From contig CALPQA020000006.1 of assembly GCA_943325595.2 (NCBI GenBank), forward strand, positions 1 through 19,841: a DNA stretch of 19,841 nucleotides, given 5' to 3'. Position numbers and translations under genes: made by a program. Of this stretch, positions 1 to 6,057 are shown piece after piece (position 1 is the stretch's first letter; each line of letters opens with the position of its first letter). The stretch comes from Auritidibacter sp. Marseille-P8566 (GTDB lineage: Bacteria > Bacteroidota > Bacteroidia > Flavobacteriales > Flavobacteriaceae). The notes beneath the pieces were generated by a model, which saw only the letters and a list, made by a program, of their open reading frames with translations, made no database searches and was not told where the DNA came from.

Positions 1-343
1 GTACGACTGTTTTTTATCGTCAGAAACCAAAATGCCGATGATGTATATGGACGATGCCATTGCAGCAACAATTCAAATTATGCAAGCGCCTGCAGAACAA
101 GTTAAGATTCGGTCTTCCTATAATTTGGCTGCCATGAGTTTTACACCAACAGAAATCGCAGCCGAAATCAAGAAACACATCCCTGAATTTTCAATTTCAT
201 ATTCGCCTGATTTCCGTCAGAAAATTGCGGACAGTTGGCCAGCAAGTATTGACGACAGTTTAGCGAGAAAAGATTGGAATTGGAATCATAAATTTGATAT
301 TGAAAGTATGACCAAGGACATGATTGCGCATTTGAAGAAATAA
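1..343 (+). CDS. L-threonine 3-dehydrogenase, 3' end (partial)
   Basis: The open frame continues to the left window edge (frame from base 2), so only about the last 113 codons are seen and the 5' end is missing. The first in-window Met at 32 is internal. The visible part matches the C-terminal half of the short-chain (extended SDR, NAD-dependent epimerase-like) L-threonine dehydrogenases known from Flavobacterium. It has the LPMMYM-like segment followed by DDAIAATI, then SYNLAAMSFTP, then IADSWPASIDDS and RKDWNW near the end. The family oxidises L-threonine to 2-amino-3-ketobutyrate with NAD+ in the cytoplasm. The nucleotide-binding N-terminus and the catalytic Tyr-x3-Lys lie outside the window. 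A general NAD-dependent epimerase is the alternative. The 92-bp gap to bioF holds a promoter-like element, so bioF is probably transcribed separately. Confidence 0.85.
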   Translation, partial: YDCFLSSETKMPMMYMDDAIAATIQIMQAPAEQVKIRSSYNLAAMSFTPTEIAAEIKKHIPEFSISYSPDFRQKIADSWPASIDDSLARKDWNWNHKFDIESMTKDMIAHLKK

Positions 344-422
344 AAAAAGGATTAGTTTGGCTTTAAAACCTATTTAATTTAATGTCATTTATCAGTTATT
401 TATTTAAGAAAAATTAAATCGA

Positions 423-430
423 TAACTTTG
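423..430 (+). promoter_or_regulatory. Bacteroidota -7 box (TAACTTTG) for bioF
   Basis: TAACTTTG fits the Bacteroidota -7 consensus TAnnTTTG exactly. A weak TTATT about 22 bp upstream (396-400) could serve as the -33 element, although a clear TTG is missing. The box ends only 5 bases before the bioF ATG, so the transcript would start at or next to the start codon. Confidence 0.6.
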
Positions 431-435
431 CTTTT

Positions 436-1587
436 ATGAAGTTACCAGAAAAGCTTATTTCCAAACTTGAATCTCGCAACCAAAACAATTCATTGCGAAA
501 ACTATCGTTGCCCAATACTTTAATTGATTTTTCTTCCAATGATTATATTGGTTTTGCGAAATCGGAAACTATTTTCAATGAAACACATTCATATTTAATT
601 GAAAATAATATAATTCAAAATGGCGCAACAGGCTCTAGATTATTGTCTGGAAATCATAAAGTATATGAAGAAGCGGAAAATTATATTGTAAAATTTCATC
701 AAGTAGAAAGTGCCTTAATTTTCAATTCGGGTTACGATGCCAATGTTGGTTTTTTTGGTGCTGTTCCGCAAAAAGGCGATTTGATTTTGTATGATGAATT
801 GTCACACGCATCGATTCGGGACGGAATTCAACTTTCAAATGCCAAATCGTATAAATTCAAACACAATGATTTTGAAGATTTGGAACGATTAATCCAAAAC
901 CCAAGACCTAAAACCCAAGACCTAACAACTATTTACATCGTTACCGAAAGTGTTTTTTCAATGGATGGCGACTGTCCTAATTTAGAAGAATTGGTACAAA
1001 TCACTTCAAAATATGATTGCAATTTAGTAGTTGATGAAGCGCATGCTTTGGGAGTTTTTGGAGAAAACGGACAAGGATTGGTTCAAATGTTAGGATTACA
1101 AGAAGCTGTTTTTGCTCGAATTGTGACTTTCGGAAAAGGGTTGGGTTGCCACGGTTCAGCAATTTTAGGTAGTCAAAAATTAGCCGATTATTTAGTGAAT
1201 TTTGCTCGAAGTTTCATTTATACTACGGGACTTTCGCCGCATTCGGTGGCAACAATTTTGGTGGCTTATAAGCATTTAGAAACCGAAAATAAAGCGCTTG
1301 AAATTCTCAGAGAAAATATCATTCATTTCAACCAAGAAAAAAATATTTTGGGATTAAAACCAATGTTTGTAAGAAGCAAATCGGCTATTCAAAGTGCCAT
1401 TATTCCTGGAAATCAAAATGTAAAAGCAATTGCCAATCAACTTCAAGAAAAAGGATTCGATGTCAAAGCCATTCTTTCTCCCACAGTTCCCGAAGGTCAA
1501 GAACGATTGCGGTTTTGTTTGCACAGTTATAATTCAAAGGAAGAAATCTCTGAAGTGTTGAGATTGTTGAGTACCTTTGTTTTTTAA
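436..1587 (+). CDS. bioF: 8-amino-7-oxononanoate synthase (BioF)
   Basis: A 383-residue PLP enzyme of the alpha-oxoamine synthase family. It condenses a pimeloyl thioester with L-alanine, releasing CO2, to give 8-amino-7-oxononanoate (KAPA), the first ring-assembly step of biotin synthesis in the cytoplasm. Visible marks are NGATGSRLLSG (residues 62-72), ELSHAS with His124 (stacking on PLP), DEAHALG (200-206) with the Asp and His that hold the cofactor, and FGKGLGCHG with the PLP lysine at 234. The length is normal for the family, and the start MKLPEKLISKLESR matches the usual N-terminus. It heads a + strand run with bioD and bioA. A 2-amino-3-ketobutyrate CoA ligase is the nearest alternative, but the bioD/bioA neighbours decide for BioF. 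The probable promoter abuts the start codon. Confidence 0.95.
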   Translation: MKLPEKLISKLESRNQNNSLRKLSLPNTLIDFSSNDYIGFAKSETIFNETHSYLIENNIIQNGATGSRLLSGNHKVYEEAENYIVKFHQVESALIFNSGYDANVGFFGAVPQKGDLILYDELSHASIRDGIQLSNAKSYKFKHNDFEDLERLIQNPRPKTQDLTTIYIVTESVFSMDGDCPNLEELVQITSKYDCNLVVDEAHALGVFGENGQGLVQMLGLQEAVFARIVTFGKGLGCHGSAILGSQKLADYLVNFARSFIYTTGLSPHSVATILVAYKHLETENKALEILRENIIHFNQEKNILGLKPMFVRSKSAIQSAIIPGNQNVKAIANQLQEKGFDVKAILSPTVPEGQERLRFCLHSYNSKEEISEVLRLLSTFVF

Positions 1588-1591
1588 TGCT

Positions 1592-2002
1592 ATGGAAAAA
1601 TCAGTTTTTAAATTAATTAGACGATACCAATATTCATCAGAAGCAATTATTTTTAAAGGGAAATTAGAATCTGAAGGGATTTCGGTTTTTATTCGAGATA
1701 ATAATACTGTTGATACCTATCCACTTTATAGTAATGCTGTTGGAGGTGTGAAACTCTTTGTGAAAAATGAGGATTTTATTAAGGCTAATGAAATTCTTTC
1801 TCAAGTTAGCGAATATTCTTTGGATGAAAAGAACCAGTTAGTGAATTGTCCAAAGTGTAATGGAAAACAAATCAAAATGACAACGTCAATAAAAGATACA
1901 AAAACATTACTTGCATTTATTTTTTCAATGCTTTTTGTGCTAATGCCTTTTTATTCTAAGCATAAATATAGATGTAATACTTGTAATTTTGAATTCAAAT
2001 AA
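1592..2002 (+). CDS. DUF2007 protein with C-terminal zinc ribbon and one hydrophobic segment
   Basis: A 136-residue protein starting at the ATG 4 bases after the bioF stop. An in-frame TTG at 1577 would overlap bioF and is less likely. Residues 4-70 resemble DUF2007, annotated as a putative signal-transducing domain: an FKLIRRYQYSSEA start, then a KGKLESEGI helix, then GGVKLFV. Two CxxC knuckles, Cys86/Cys89 (CPKC) and Cys128/Cys131 (CNTC), form a likely zinc ribbon. They are split by a hydrophobic stretch at about 106-120 that could be a membrane segment or hairpin core. No enzymatic residues are evident. Its place directly behind bioF suggests co-transcription. A role in biotin metabolism is only positional, since DUF2007 genes also occur elsewhere. 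Confidence 0.7.
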   Translation: MEKSVFKLIRRYQYSSEAIIFKGKLESEGISVFIRDNNTVDTYPLYSNAVGGVKLFVKNEDFIKANEILSQVSEYSLDEKNQLVNCPKCNGKQIKMTTSIKDTKTLLAFIFSMLFVLMPFYSKHKYRCNTCNFEFK

Positions 2003-2050
2003 ACAACGGATATTAAATTAGTTTCTAATCAACATTAAATCCAATTACCT

Positions 2051-2083
2051 TGCAAACTTTGCGATTACTTTGCGAACTTTGCG
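2051..2083 (+). repeat. TTTGCG-type dispersed repeat, copy 1
   Basis: Three TTTGCG units (2058-2063, 2069-2074, 2078-2083) lie in the 95-bp gap before bioD. A second triple set with nearly the same phasing occurs at 5457-5483, and a single unit occurs at 15697-15702. The unit resembles the -7 box but lacks the TA at the right place, so it is listed as a repeat rather than a promoter. Confidence 0.6.
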
Positions 2084-2097
2084 TTTAAATAAATCAA

Positions 2098-2718
2098 ATG
2101 AAACTATTTATAACAGGAATTTCAACCGATGTCGGTAAAACCATAGCTTCAGCAATTATTACCGAAGCACTTGAGGCAGATTATTGGAAACCCATTCAAG
2201 CTGGTGATTTAAATGATTCCGATAGTCATAAAATTCAACGATACATTTCAAATGACAAATCGGTTATATATGAAAATAGCTATAAACTTAACACTCCCGC
2301 AAGTCCGCATTTAGCAGCTGAATTAGACGGAATTACAATAGATTTAAAAAAGATTATTGAACCAAAAACAGCCAATCATCTTGTTATTGAAGGTGCTGGT
2401 GGTGTATTTGTGCCCTTAAATGAAACCGATTTTGTCATCGATTTAATTCAACCCGATTACAAAGTTATTGTTGTTTCACGCCATTATTTGGGAAGCATCA
2501 ATCACACTTTATTGACGATTGAAGCGTTGAAAAACCGAGGCATAAACATTGCAGGGATTATTTTTAATGGTAATGAAAATCGTCCTACAGAATCAATAAT
2601 TTTGAATACAACACAACTAAAATGCATTGGAAGAATTGAGGAAGAACCGTATTTCGACCAAAACGTAATTTCAGAATATGCCAATTTGTTTCGAGATAAT
2701 CTATTAGAACTTCAATAG
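2098..2718 (+). CDS. bioD: Dethiobiotin synthetase (BioD)
   Basis: A 206-residue P-loop ATPase that carboxylates 7,8-diaminopelargonate with CO2 and ATP to give dethiobiotin in the cytoplasm. The modified P-loop GISTDVGKT spans residues 7-15, with Asp11, Lys14 and Thr15 as the metal and phosphate ligands. YWKPIQAG follows with Lys31, then TPASPHLAAE (67-75) for substrate binding, and EGAGGVFVPL (98-107) with the metal-binding Glu98. The length is slightly below the E. coli enzyme (about 225). The stop codon lies inside a CAATAG tandem repeat, so the last residue (Gln) is encoded by repeat DNA. It sits between the DUF2007 gene and bioA, 58 bp from bioA, and is likely part of the same run. Confidence 0.95.
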   Translation: MKLFITGISTDVGKTIASAIITEALEADYWKPIQAGDLNDSDSHKIQRYISNDKSVIYENSYKLNTPASPHLAAELDGITIDLKKIIEPKTANHLVIEGAGGVFVPLNETDFVIDLIQPDYKVIVVSRHYLGSINHTLLTIEALKNRGINIAGIIFNGNENRPTESIILNTTQLKCIGRIEEEPYFDQNVISEYANLFRDNLLELQ

Positions 2719-2740
2719 CAATGGCAATAGCAATAGCAAT
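2713..2740. repeat. Hexanucleotide tandem repeat (CAATAG/CAATGG)
   Basis: Four full hexamers (CAATAG, CAATGG, CAATAG, CAATAG) plus a partial CAAT straddle the bioD stop. The first unit supplies the TAG stop. In the bioD frame the repeat reads Gln-stop-Gln-Trp-Gln-stop-Gln-stop, giving repeated back-up stops. Confidence 0.75.
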
Positions 2741-2776
2741 TTCAAAAATCAATTTCAACTTTGAATCTAAAATTAC

Positions 2777-4048
2777 ATGGACTTAACCGAAAGAGACAGC
2801 CACTATCTTTGGCATCCTTATACCCAGCATAAAACTTCAAAACCGCCCATTGCAATTGTGAAAGGCGAAGGAGCCTTGCTTTGGGACGATTCCAATAAGG
2901 AATATATTGACGCCATTGCGTCTTGGTGGGTCAATCCTTTTGGGCATTCCAATCGGTTTATTGCCGATGCAATCTACAAGCAATTAACCACTTTAGAACA
3001 CATTTTATTTGGTGGATTTACGCATGAACCTGCCGTGGTTTTATCTGAAAAGTTAATGGAAATCTTGCCAAAAAACCAAAATAAAATTTTCTTTTCTGAT
3101 AATGGATCAACCGCTGTTGAAGTCGCAATAAAAGTAGCTTTACAATATTTTTTCAATAAAGGAGAAAAGAAAACCACCATAATTGCGTTCGAAAATGCCT
3201 TTCATGGCGATACTTTTGCCGCAATGGCTGCAAGCGGAATTTCATTTTATACTCAAGCTTTCGAAGGAATGTTTATTGATATTGTTCGGATTCCAGTTCC
3301 AATAAAAGGTCAGGAAGAAGTCAGTTTTCAAGCATTGGCACAAGCCATAAAAAATAATAACTGTGCAGGATTCATTTTCGAGCCATTGGTTCAAGGAGCA
3401 GCAGGAATGGTCATGTATGAGCCAGAAGCATTAGATAAATTAATCAAAATTTGCCAAGAAAATGGCGTTTTAACCATCGCCGATGAAGTAATGACAGGCT
3501 TTGGAAAAACTGGAAAAACGTTTGCCTGCGATTATTTGCAAACCCAACCCGACATGATGTGCTTGTCAAAAGCGTTGACGGGCGGAACAATTCCAATGGC
3601 AATTACCACATTCACACAAGAGGTTTTCAATGCGTTTTATAGCGACGATATCAACAAAGCGCTTTTTCACGGGCATACATTTACTGCGAATCCAACGGGT
3701 TGTGCGGCGGCTTTGGCTAGTTTGGAATTATTGCAAACCGATGAAATGCAAAACAATATTTCTAGGGTAAATAAACATCATTTGGCTTTCCAAAAACGCA
3801 TTGAAAATCATCCAAAAGTGACTACAACTCGGGTTTTGGGTGTCATTTTTGCATTGGAAATAAAAACCGAAATCCAAGCTAGTTATTACGGAACCTTGCG
3901 CAACAAACTCTATGATTTCTTCATTGAAAATGGAGTAATTTTGCGTCCTGTAGGAAACATTGTCTATATTTTACCGCCTTACATCATCACAAATAGCCAA
4001 TTGCAAAAAATTTATGATGTGGTTGAAAATGCTTTGGAAATAGTTTAA
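2777..4048 (+). CDS. bioA: Adenosylmethionine-8-amino-7-oxononanoate aminotransferase (BioA)
   Basis: A 423-residue class III PLP aminotransferase that converts KAPA to 7,8-diaminopelargonate, classically with S-adenosylmethionine as amino donor. Visible are LWHPYTQ (residues 11-17, with Tyr15 matching the SAM-site Tyr of E. coli BioA), ASWWVNPFGH (48-57), NGSTAVEVA (109-117), FHGDT (142-146), ADEVMTGFGKTG (235-246) with PLP-binding Asp236, and LSKALTGG with the Schiff-base Lys265. The length fits the family. The residue before HGDT is Phe142, where E. coli has Tyr144 by my recollection. It follows bioD by 58 bp and precedes the ketosynthase by 133 bp of repeat-filled DNA. Confidence 0.95.
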   Translation: MDLTERDSHYLWHPYTQHKTSKPPIAIVKGEGALLWDDSNKEYIDAIASWWVNPFGHSNRFIADAIYKQLTTLEHILFGGFTHEPAVVLSEKLMEILPKNQNKIFFSDNGSTAVEVAIKVALQYFFNKGEKKTTIIAFENAFHGDTFAAMAASGISFYTQAFEGMFIDIVRIPVPIKGQEEVSFQALAQAIKNNNCAGFIFEPLVQGAAGMVMYEPEALDKLIKICQENGVLTIADEVMTGFGKTGKTFACDYLQTQPDMMCLSKALTGGTIPMAITTFTQEVFNAFYSDDINKALFHGHTFTANPTGCAAALASLELLQTDEMQNNISRVNKHHLAFQKRIENHPKVTTTRVLGVIFALEIKTEIQASYYGTLRNKLYDFFIENGVILRPVGNIVYILPPYIITNSQLQKIYDVVENALEIV

Positions 4049-4052
4049 TTAA

Positions 4053-4175
4053 CAAAAAGACGAAAAGATGAAAGACTCAAAATTAGTCGAATGTCGAATG
4101 TCATAAAGTTGGGCCGTTTCCAAAAATTCATAATTCATAACTATAATTCATAATTGATTCATAATTCATAATAAA
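4053..4175. repeat. Composite dispersed repeat, copy A
   Basis: The bioA-ketosynthase gap is filled by low-complexity parts in order. First is an AGATGAAAGAC segment (4066-4076). Next is a GTCGAATGTCGAATGTCATAAAG core running into a CCGTTTCC box (core plus box about 4090-4121). Last is a run of AATTCATAA-type units to about 4175. The 44-nt core 4090-4133 matches 5492-5535 with about four mismatches. No clear promoter is seen here. Confidence 0.7.
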
Positions 4176-4181
4176 TTAAAC

Positions 4182-5342
4182 TTGTCAAAAACAATTTCTA
4201 TTACCGCCATTGCTTCTCTTTCTGCATTAGGAAACAATCAAAATGCAATTTGGAATTCGTATCTATCCAATCAACATTGTTTTGTAACAACTGATTTTGG
4301 GGCCCAAAACGTACTTACGGCACCATTAGATACCACTTCAAAACAGGAAATAGAAATACTAAAAAATTCAGATCAAAAGTATAAATCATTAGACAATTCA
4401 GTGTTATTTGCCATTGCGGCTTCTCGAAAAGCAATTGAAAAAGCAGGTTGGAAAAAGGGCGATTGTTTCGGAATTAACATTGGTTCCTCGCGAGGGGCAA
4501 CCGAATTATTTGAAAAACACCATATTGATTTTATTAAAACTGGGAAAGCGCAAACTTTGGCTTCTCCAACCACAACTCTTGGAAATATTTCTTCATGGGT
4601 TTCTCATGATTTGCAAAGTCAAGGACCTGAAATTTCACATTCAATTACGTGTTCAACGGCATTGCATGCGCTTTTAAACGGTGTAGCTTGGCTGAGAGCT
4701 GGAATGTCAGAAAAATTTTTAGTAGGCGGAAGTGAAGCCCCTTTAACCGATTTCACAATCAGTCAAATGCAGGCTTTAAAAATTTATTCCAATTCAAATG
4801 AAGGTTCTGATTACCCAAATCGTGCTTTAGATTTGAATAAGAAAAAGAATACTTTGATTCTTGGCGAAGGCGCTGCTGTTTGTTGTTTGGAAATTGGTAA
4901 AAAAGAGAACGCACTCGCTTTTATTGAGGGAATTGGTTATGCCACTGAAATTCTGGAACACAATATTTCAATTTCGGCGGAAGCCACTTGTTTTCAAAAA
5001 TCAATGAAAATGGCACTGGGGAATATAAATTTATCAGATGTTGATGCCATTGTAATGCACGCACCTGGAACTATAAAAGGCGATTTAACAGAATATAAAG
5101 CTATCCAAAAAGTATTTGGCGATAACCTTCCGTTATTAACAACCAATAAATGGAAAATCGGACACACTTTTGGCGCTTCAGGAATGTTGAGCATTGAAAT
5201 GGCGATAATGATGTTACAACACAATCAATTCATCGGAGTTCCATTTGCGGAAGCACAAATCCAAAACAAACCATTGAAAAAAATTATGGTAAATGCCGTC
5301 GGTTTTGGTGGAAATGCAGTAAGTATTTTGTTAAGGTTATAG
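4182..5342 (+). CDS. KAS I/II-type beta-ketoacyl-ACP synthase in the biotin locus
   Basis: A 386-residue thiolase-fold ketosynthase, a little shorter than FabF (about 410). The Cys-His-His triad of decarboxylating KAS I/II enzymes is complete: Cys157 in SITCSTALHAL, His293 in VMHAPGT (usually NAHGTGT), and His328 in KWKIGHTFGASG with the partner Lys323. GFGGNA (374-379) closes the active site near the C-terminus. The predicted start is a TTG, because SKTISITAIASLSALG is the family N-terminus and no ATG precedes it. It should join an acyl-ACP primer to malonyl-ACP in the cytoplasm. The changed HAPGT loop and low overall similarity to FabF suggest a specialised substrate. Its place after bioF-bioD-bioA suggests a role in making the pimeloyl chain, but this is inference. 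Aryl polyene or other FabF-like duties are alternatives. Confidence 0.8.
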   Translation: MSKTISITAIASLSALGNNQNAIWNSYLSNQHCFVTTDFGAQNVLTAPLDTTSKQEIEILKNSDQKYKSLDNSVLFAIAASRKAIEKAGWKKGDCFGINIGSSRGATELFEKHHIDFIKTGKAQTLASPTTTLGNISSWVSHDLQSQGPEISHSITCSTALHALLNGVAWLRAGMSEKFLVGGSEAPLTDFTISQMQALKIYSNSNEGSDYPNRALDLNKKKNTLILGEGAAVCCLEIGKKENALAFIEGIGYATEILEHNISISAEATCFQKSMKMALGNINLSDVDAIVMHAPGTIKGDLTEYKAIQKVFGDNLPLLTTNKWKIGHTFGASGMLSIEMAIMMLQHNQFIGVPFAEAQIQNKPLKKIMVNAVGFGGNAVSILLRL

Positions 5343-5348
5343 TTTTTT

Positions 5349-5446
5349 AGATGAAAGACAAATAGATGAAAGACTAAAGACTAAAAACTTGTCGAATGTC
5401 TAAACTCATAAAGTAGAACCATTTCTAACGATTAATAATTTATTTT
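5349..5446. repeat. Composite dispersed repeat, copy B (diverged)
   Basis: Directly after the ketosynthase stop come AGATGAAAGAC-type units (5349-5374), then GTCGAATGTC (5391-5400) and CATAAAGTAGAACCATTTC (5407-5425). This is the same order of parts as copy A. The CATAAAG-box segment matches the other copies at about 17 of 21 positions. Confidence 0.55.
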
Positions 5447-5490
5447 CTTTGTGAACTTTGCGTAAATCTTTGCGCCCTTTGCGGTTAAAA
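5447..5490. repeat. TTTGCG-type dispersed repeat, copy 2
   Basis: Three TTTGCG units (5457-5462, 5469-5474, 5478-5483) followed by GGTTAAAA. The spacing is nearly the same as in copy 1 (12 and 9 bp between unit starts here, 11 and 9 bp there). It lies between composite repeat copies B and C in the convergent ketosynthase/recX gap. Confidence 0.6.
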
Positions 5491-5491
5491 A

Positions 5492-5552
5492 AATGTCGAA
5501 AGTCATAAAGTTGACCCGTTTCCAATAATTCATAACTTATAATTCATAATTT
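5492..5552. repeat. Composite dispersed repeat, copy C
   Basis: The 44-nt core 5492-5535 matches copy A (4090-4133) with about four mismatches. It is followed by AATTCATAA-type units that run into the 3' end of recX, so the recX stop codon (5544-5546 on the minus strand) lies inside the repeat. The 201-bp gap 5343-5543 holds only repeats B, TTTGCG copy 2 and C; I see no strong hairpin terminator in it. Confidence 0.7.
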
Positions 5553-6032
5553 ACAACTCTCCAAGTCCTTTACTTTTTCGTAAATTAAATTACTTTCAAA
5601 TCCTTTTCGAAGTAGAAAATCACAAAATTTTTTTCGTTTTTTAGTTGGATTTGTTTCCCGAATATTCGGCCATTGCCTTTCGGCCAAAGTATGAAAAGTA
5701 GTGTTGTATTCTTCGGGAGTTATTTCTTTCAGCGCTGTTGTAATGTTGTATTGAGAAATATTTCGGAACTTCAATTCGTTTACAATTCGGATTTTACCCC
5801 AATGTTTGATGCGGTGTTTTCCACGCGCAAAACTACACGCAAATCGCTCTTCATTAAGGAATTTATTGTCTATGAGGTGCACAATAATCAAGTCTATCGC
5901 TTGTGGAATCATGTTCATTCCCCGCAATTTTTCGACTATTTCTTTGTGACAACGCTCTTGGTACGCACAATAATTCTCTAGTTTGTTTTGAGCTTCCGTT
6001 ACGGAATACGTTCTGTGAGAATTAGGTTCCAA
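5544..6032 (-). CDS. recX: Regulatory protein RecX
   Basis: A 162-residue all-helical protein that in other bacteria binds RecA filaments and inhibits recombinase activity. RecX marks include ENYCAYQERCHKEIVEKL near the N-terminus, LIDNKFLNEERFACSFARGK (about residues 70-90), and HWGKIRIVNELKFRNIS after it. The basic KKRKKFCDFLLRKGFESNLIYEKV repeat near the C-terminus also fits. The only plausible start is TTG at 6032, because an in-frame TAA lies four codons upstream and the next Met is deep inside the domain. It follows bioB on the same strand with a 25-bp gap and is probably co-transcribed with it. The link to biotin is positional. The last residues are encoded by dispersed-repeat DNA. Confidence 0.88.
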   Translation of the reverse strand: MEPNSHRTYSVTEAQNKLENYCAYQERCHKEIVEKLRGMNMIPQAIDLIIVHLIDNKFLNEERFACSFARGKHRIKHWGKIRIVNELKFRNISQYNITTALKEITPEEYNTTFHTLAERQWPNIRETNPTKKRKKFCDFLLRKGFESNLIYEKVKDLESCKL

Positions 6033-6057
6033 AGGATTTATTTAGTTAAGGAACAAA

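Noticed and set aside
372..419. Inverted repeat ATTTAATTT / AAATTAAAT before bioF, as a possible BirA operator
   Set aside because: The arms contain only A and T, the spacing (30 bp) is wrong for known BirA sites, and such repeats arise easily in AT-rich DNA.
1577..1591. TTG start for the DUF2007 gene overlapping bioF
   Set aside because: The ATG at 1592 directly after the bioF stop gives the expected start of the domain; the extra five residues have no support.
4408..4677. 89-codon + strand frame overlapping the ketosynthase, as a sign of frameshift
   Set aside because: The ketosynthase frame is intact through all active-site motifs; the other frame has no recognisable domain.
4053..5552. 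CRISPR array or insertion sequence in the repeat-rich gaps
   Set aside because: Repeats are unevenly spaced, low in complexity and lack spacers, terminal inverted repeats or a transposase.
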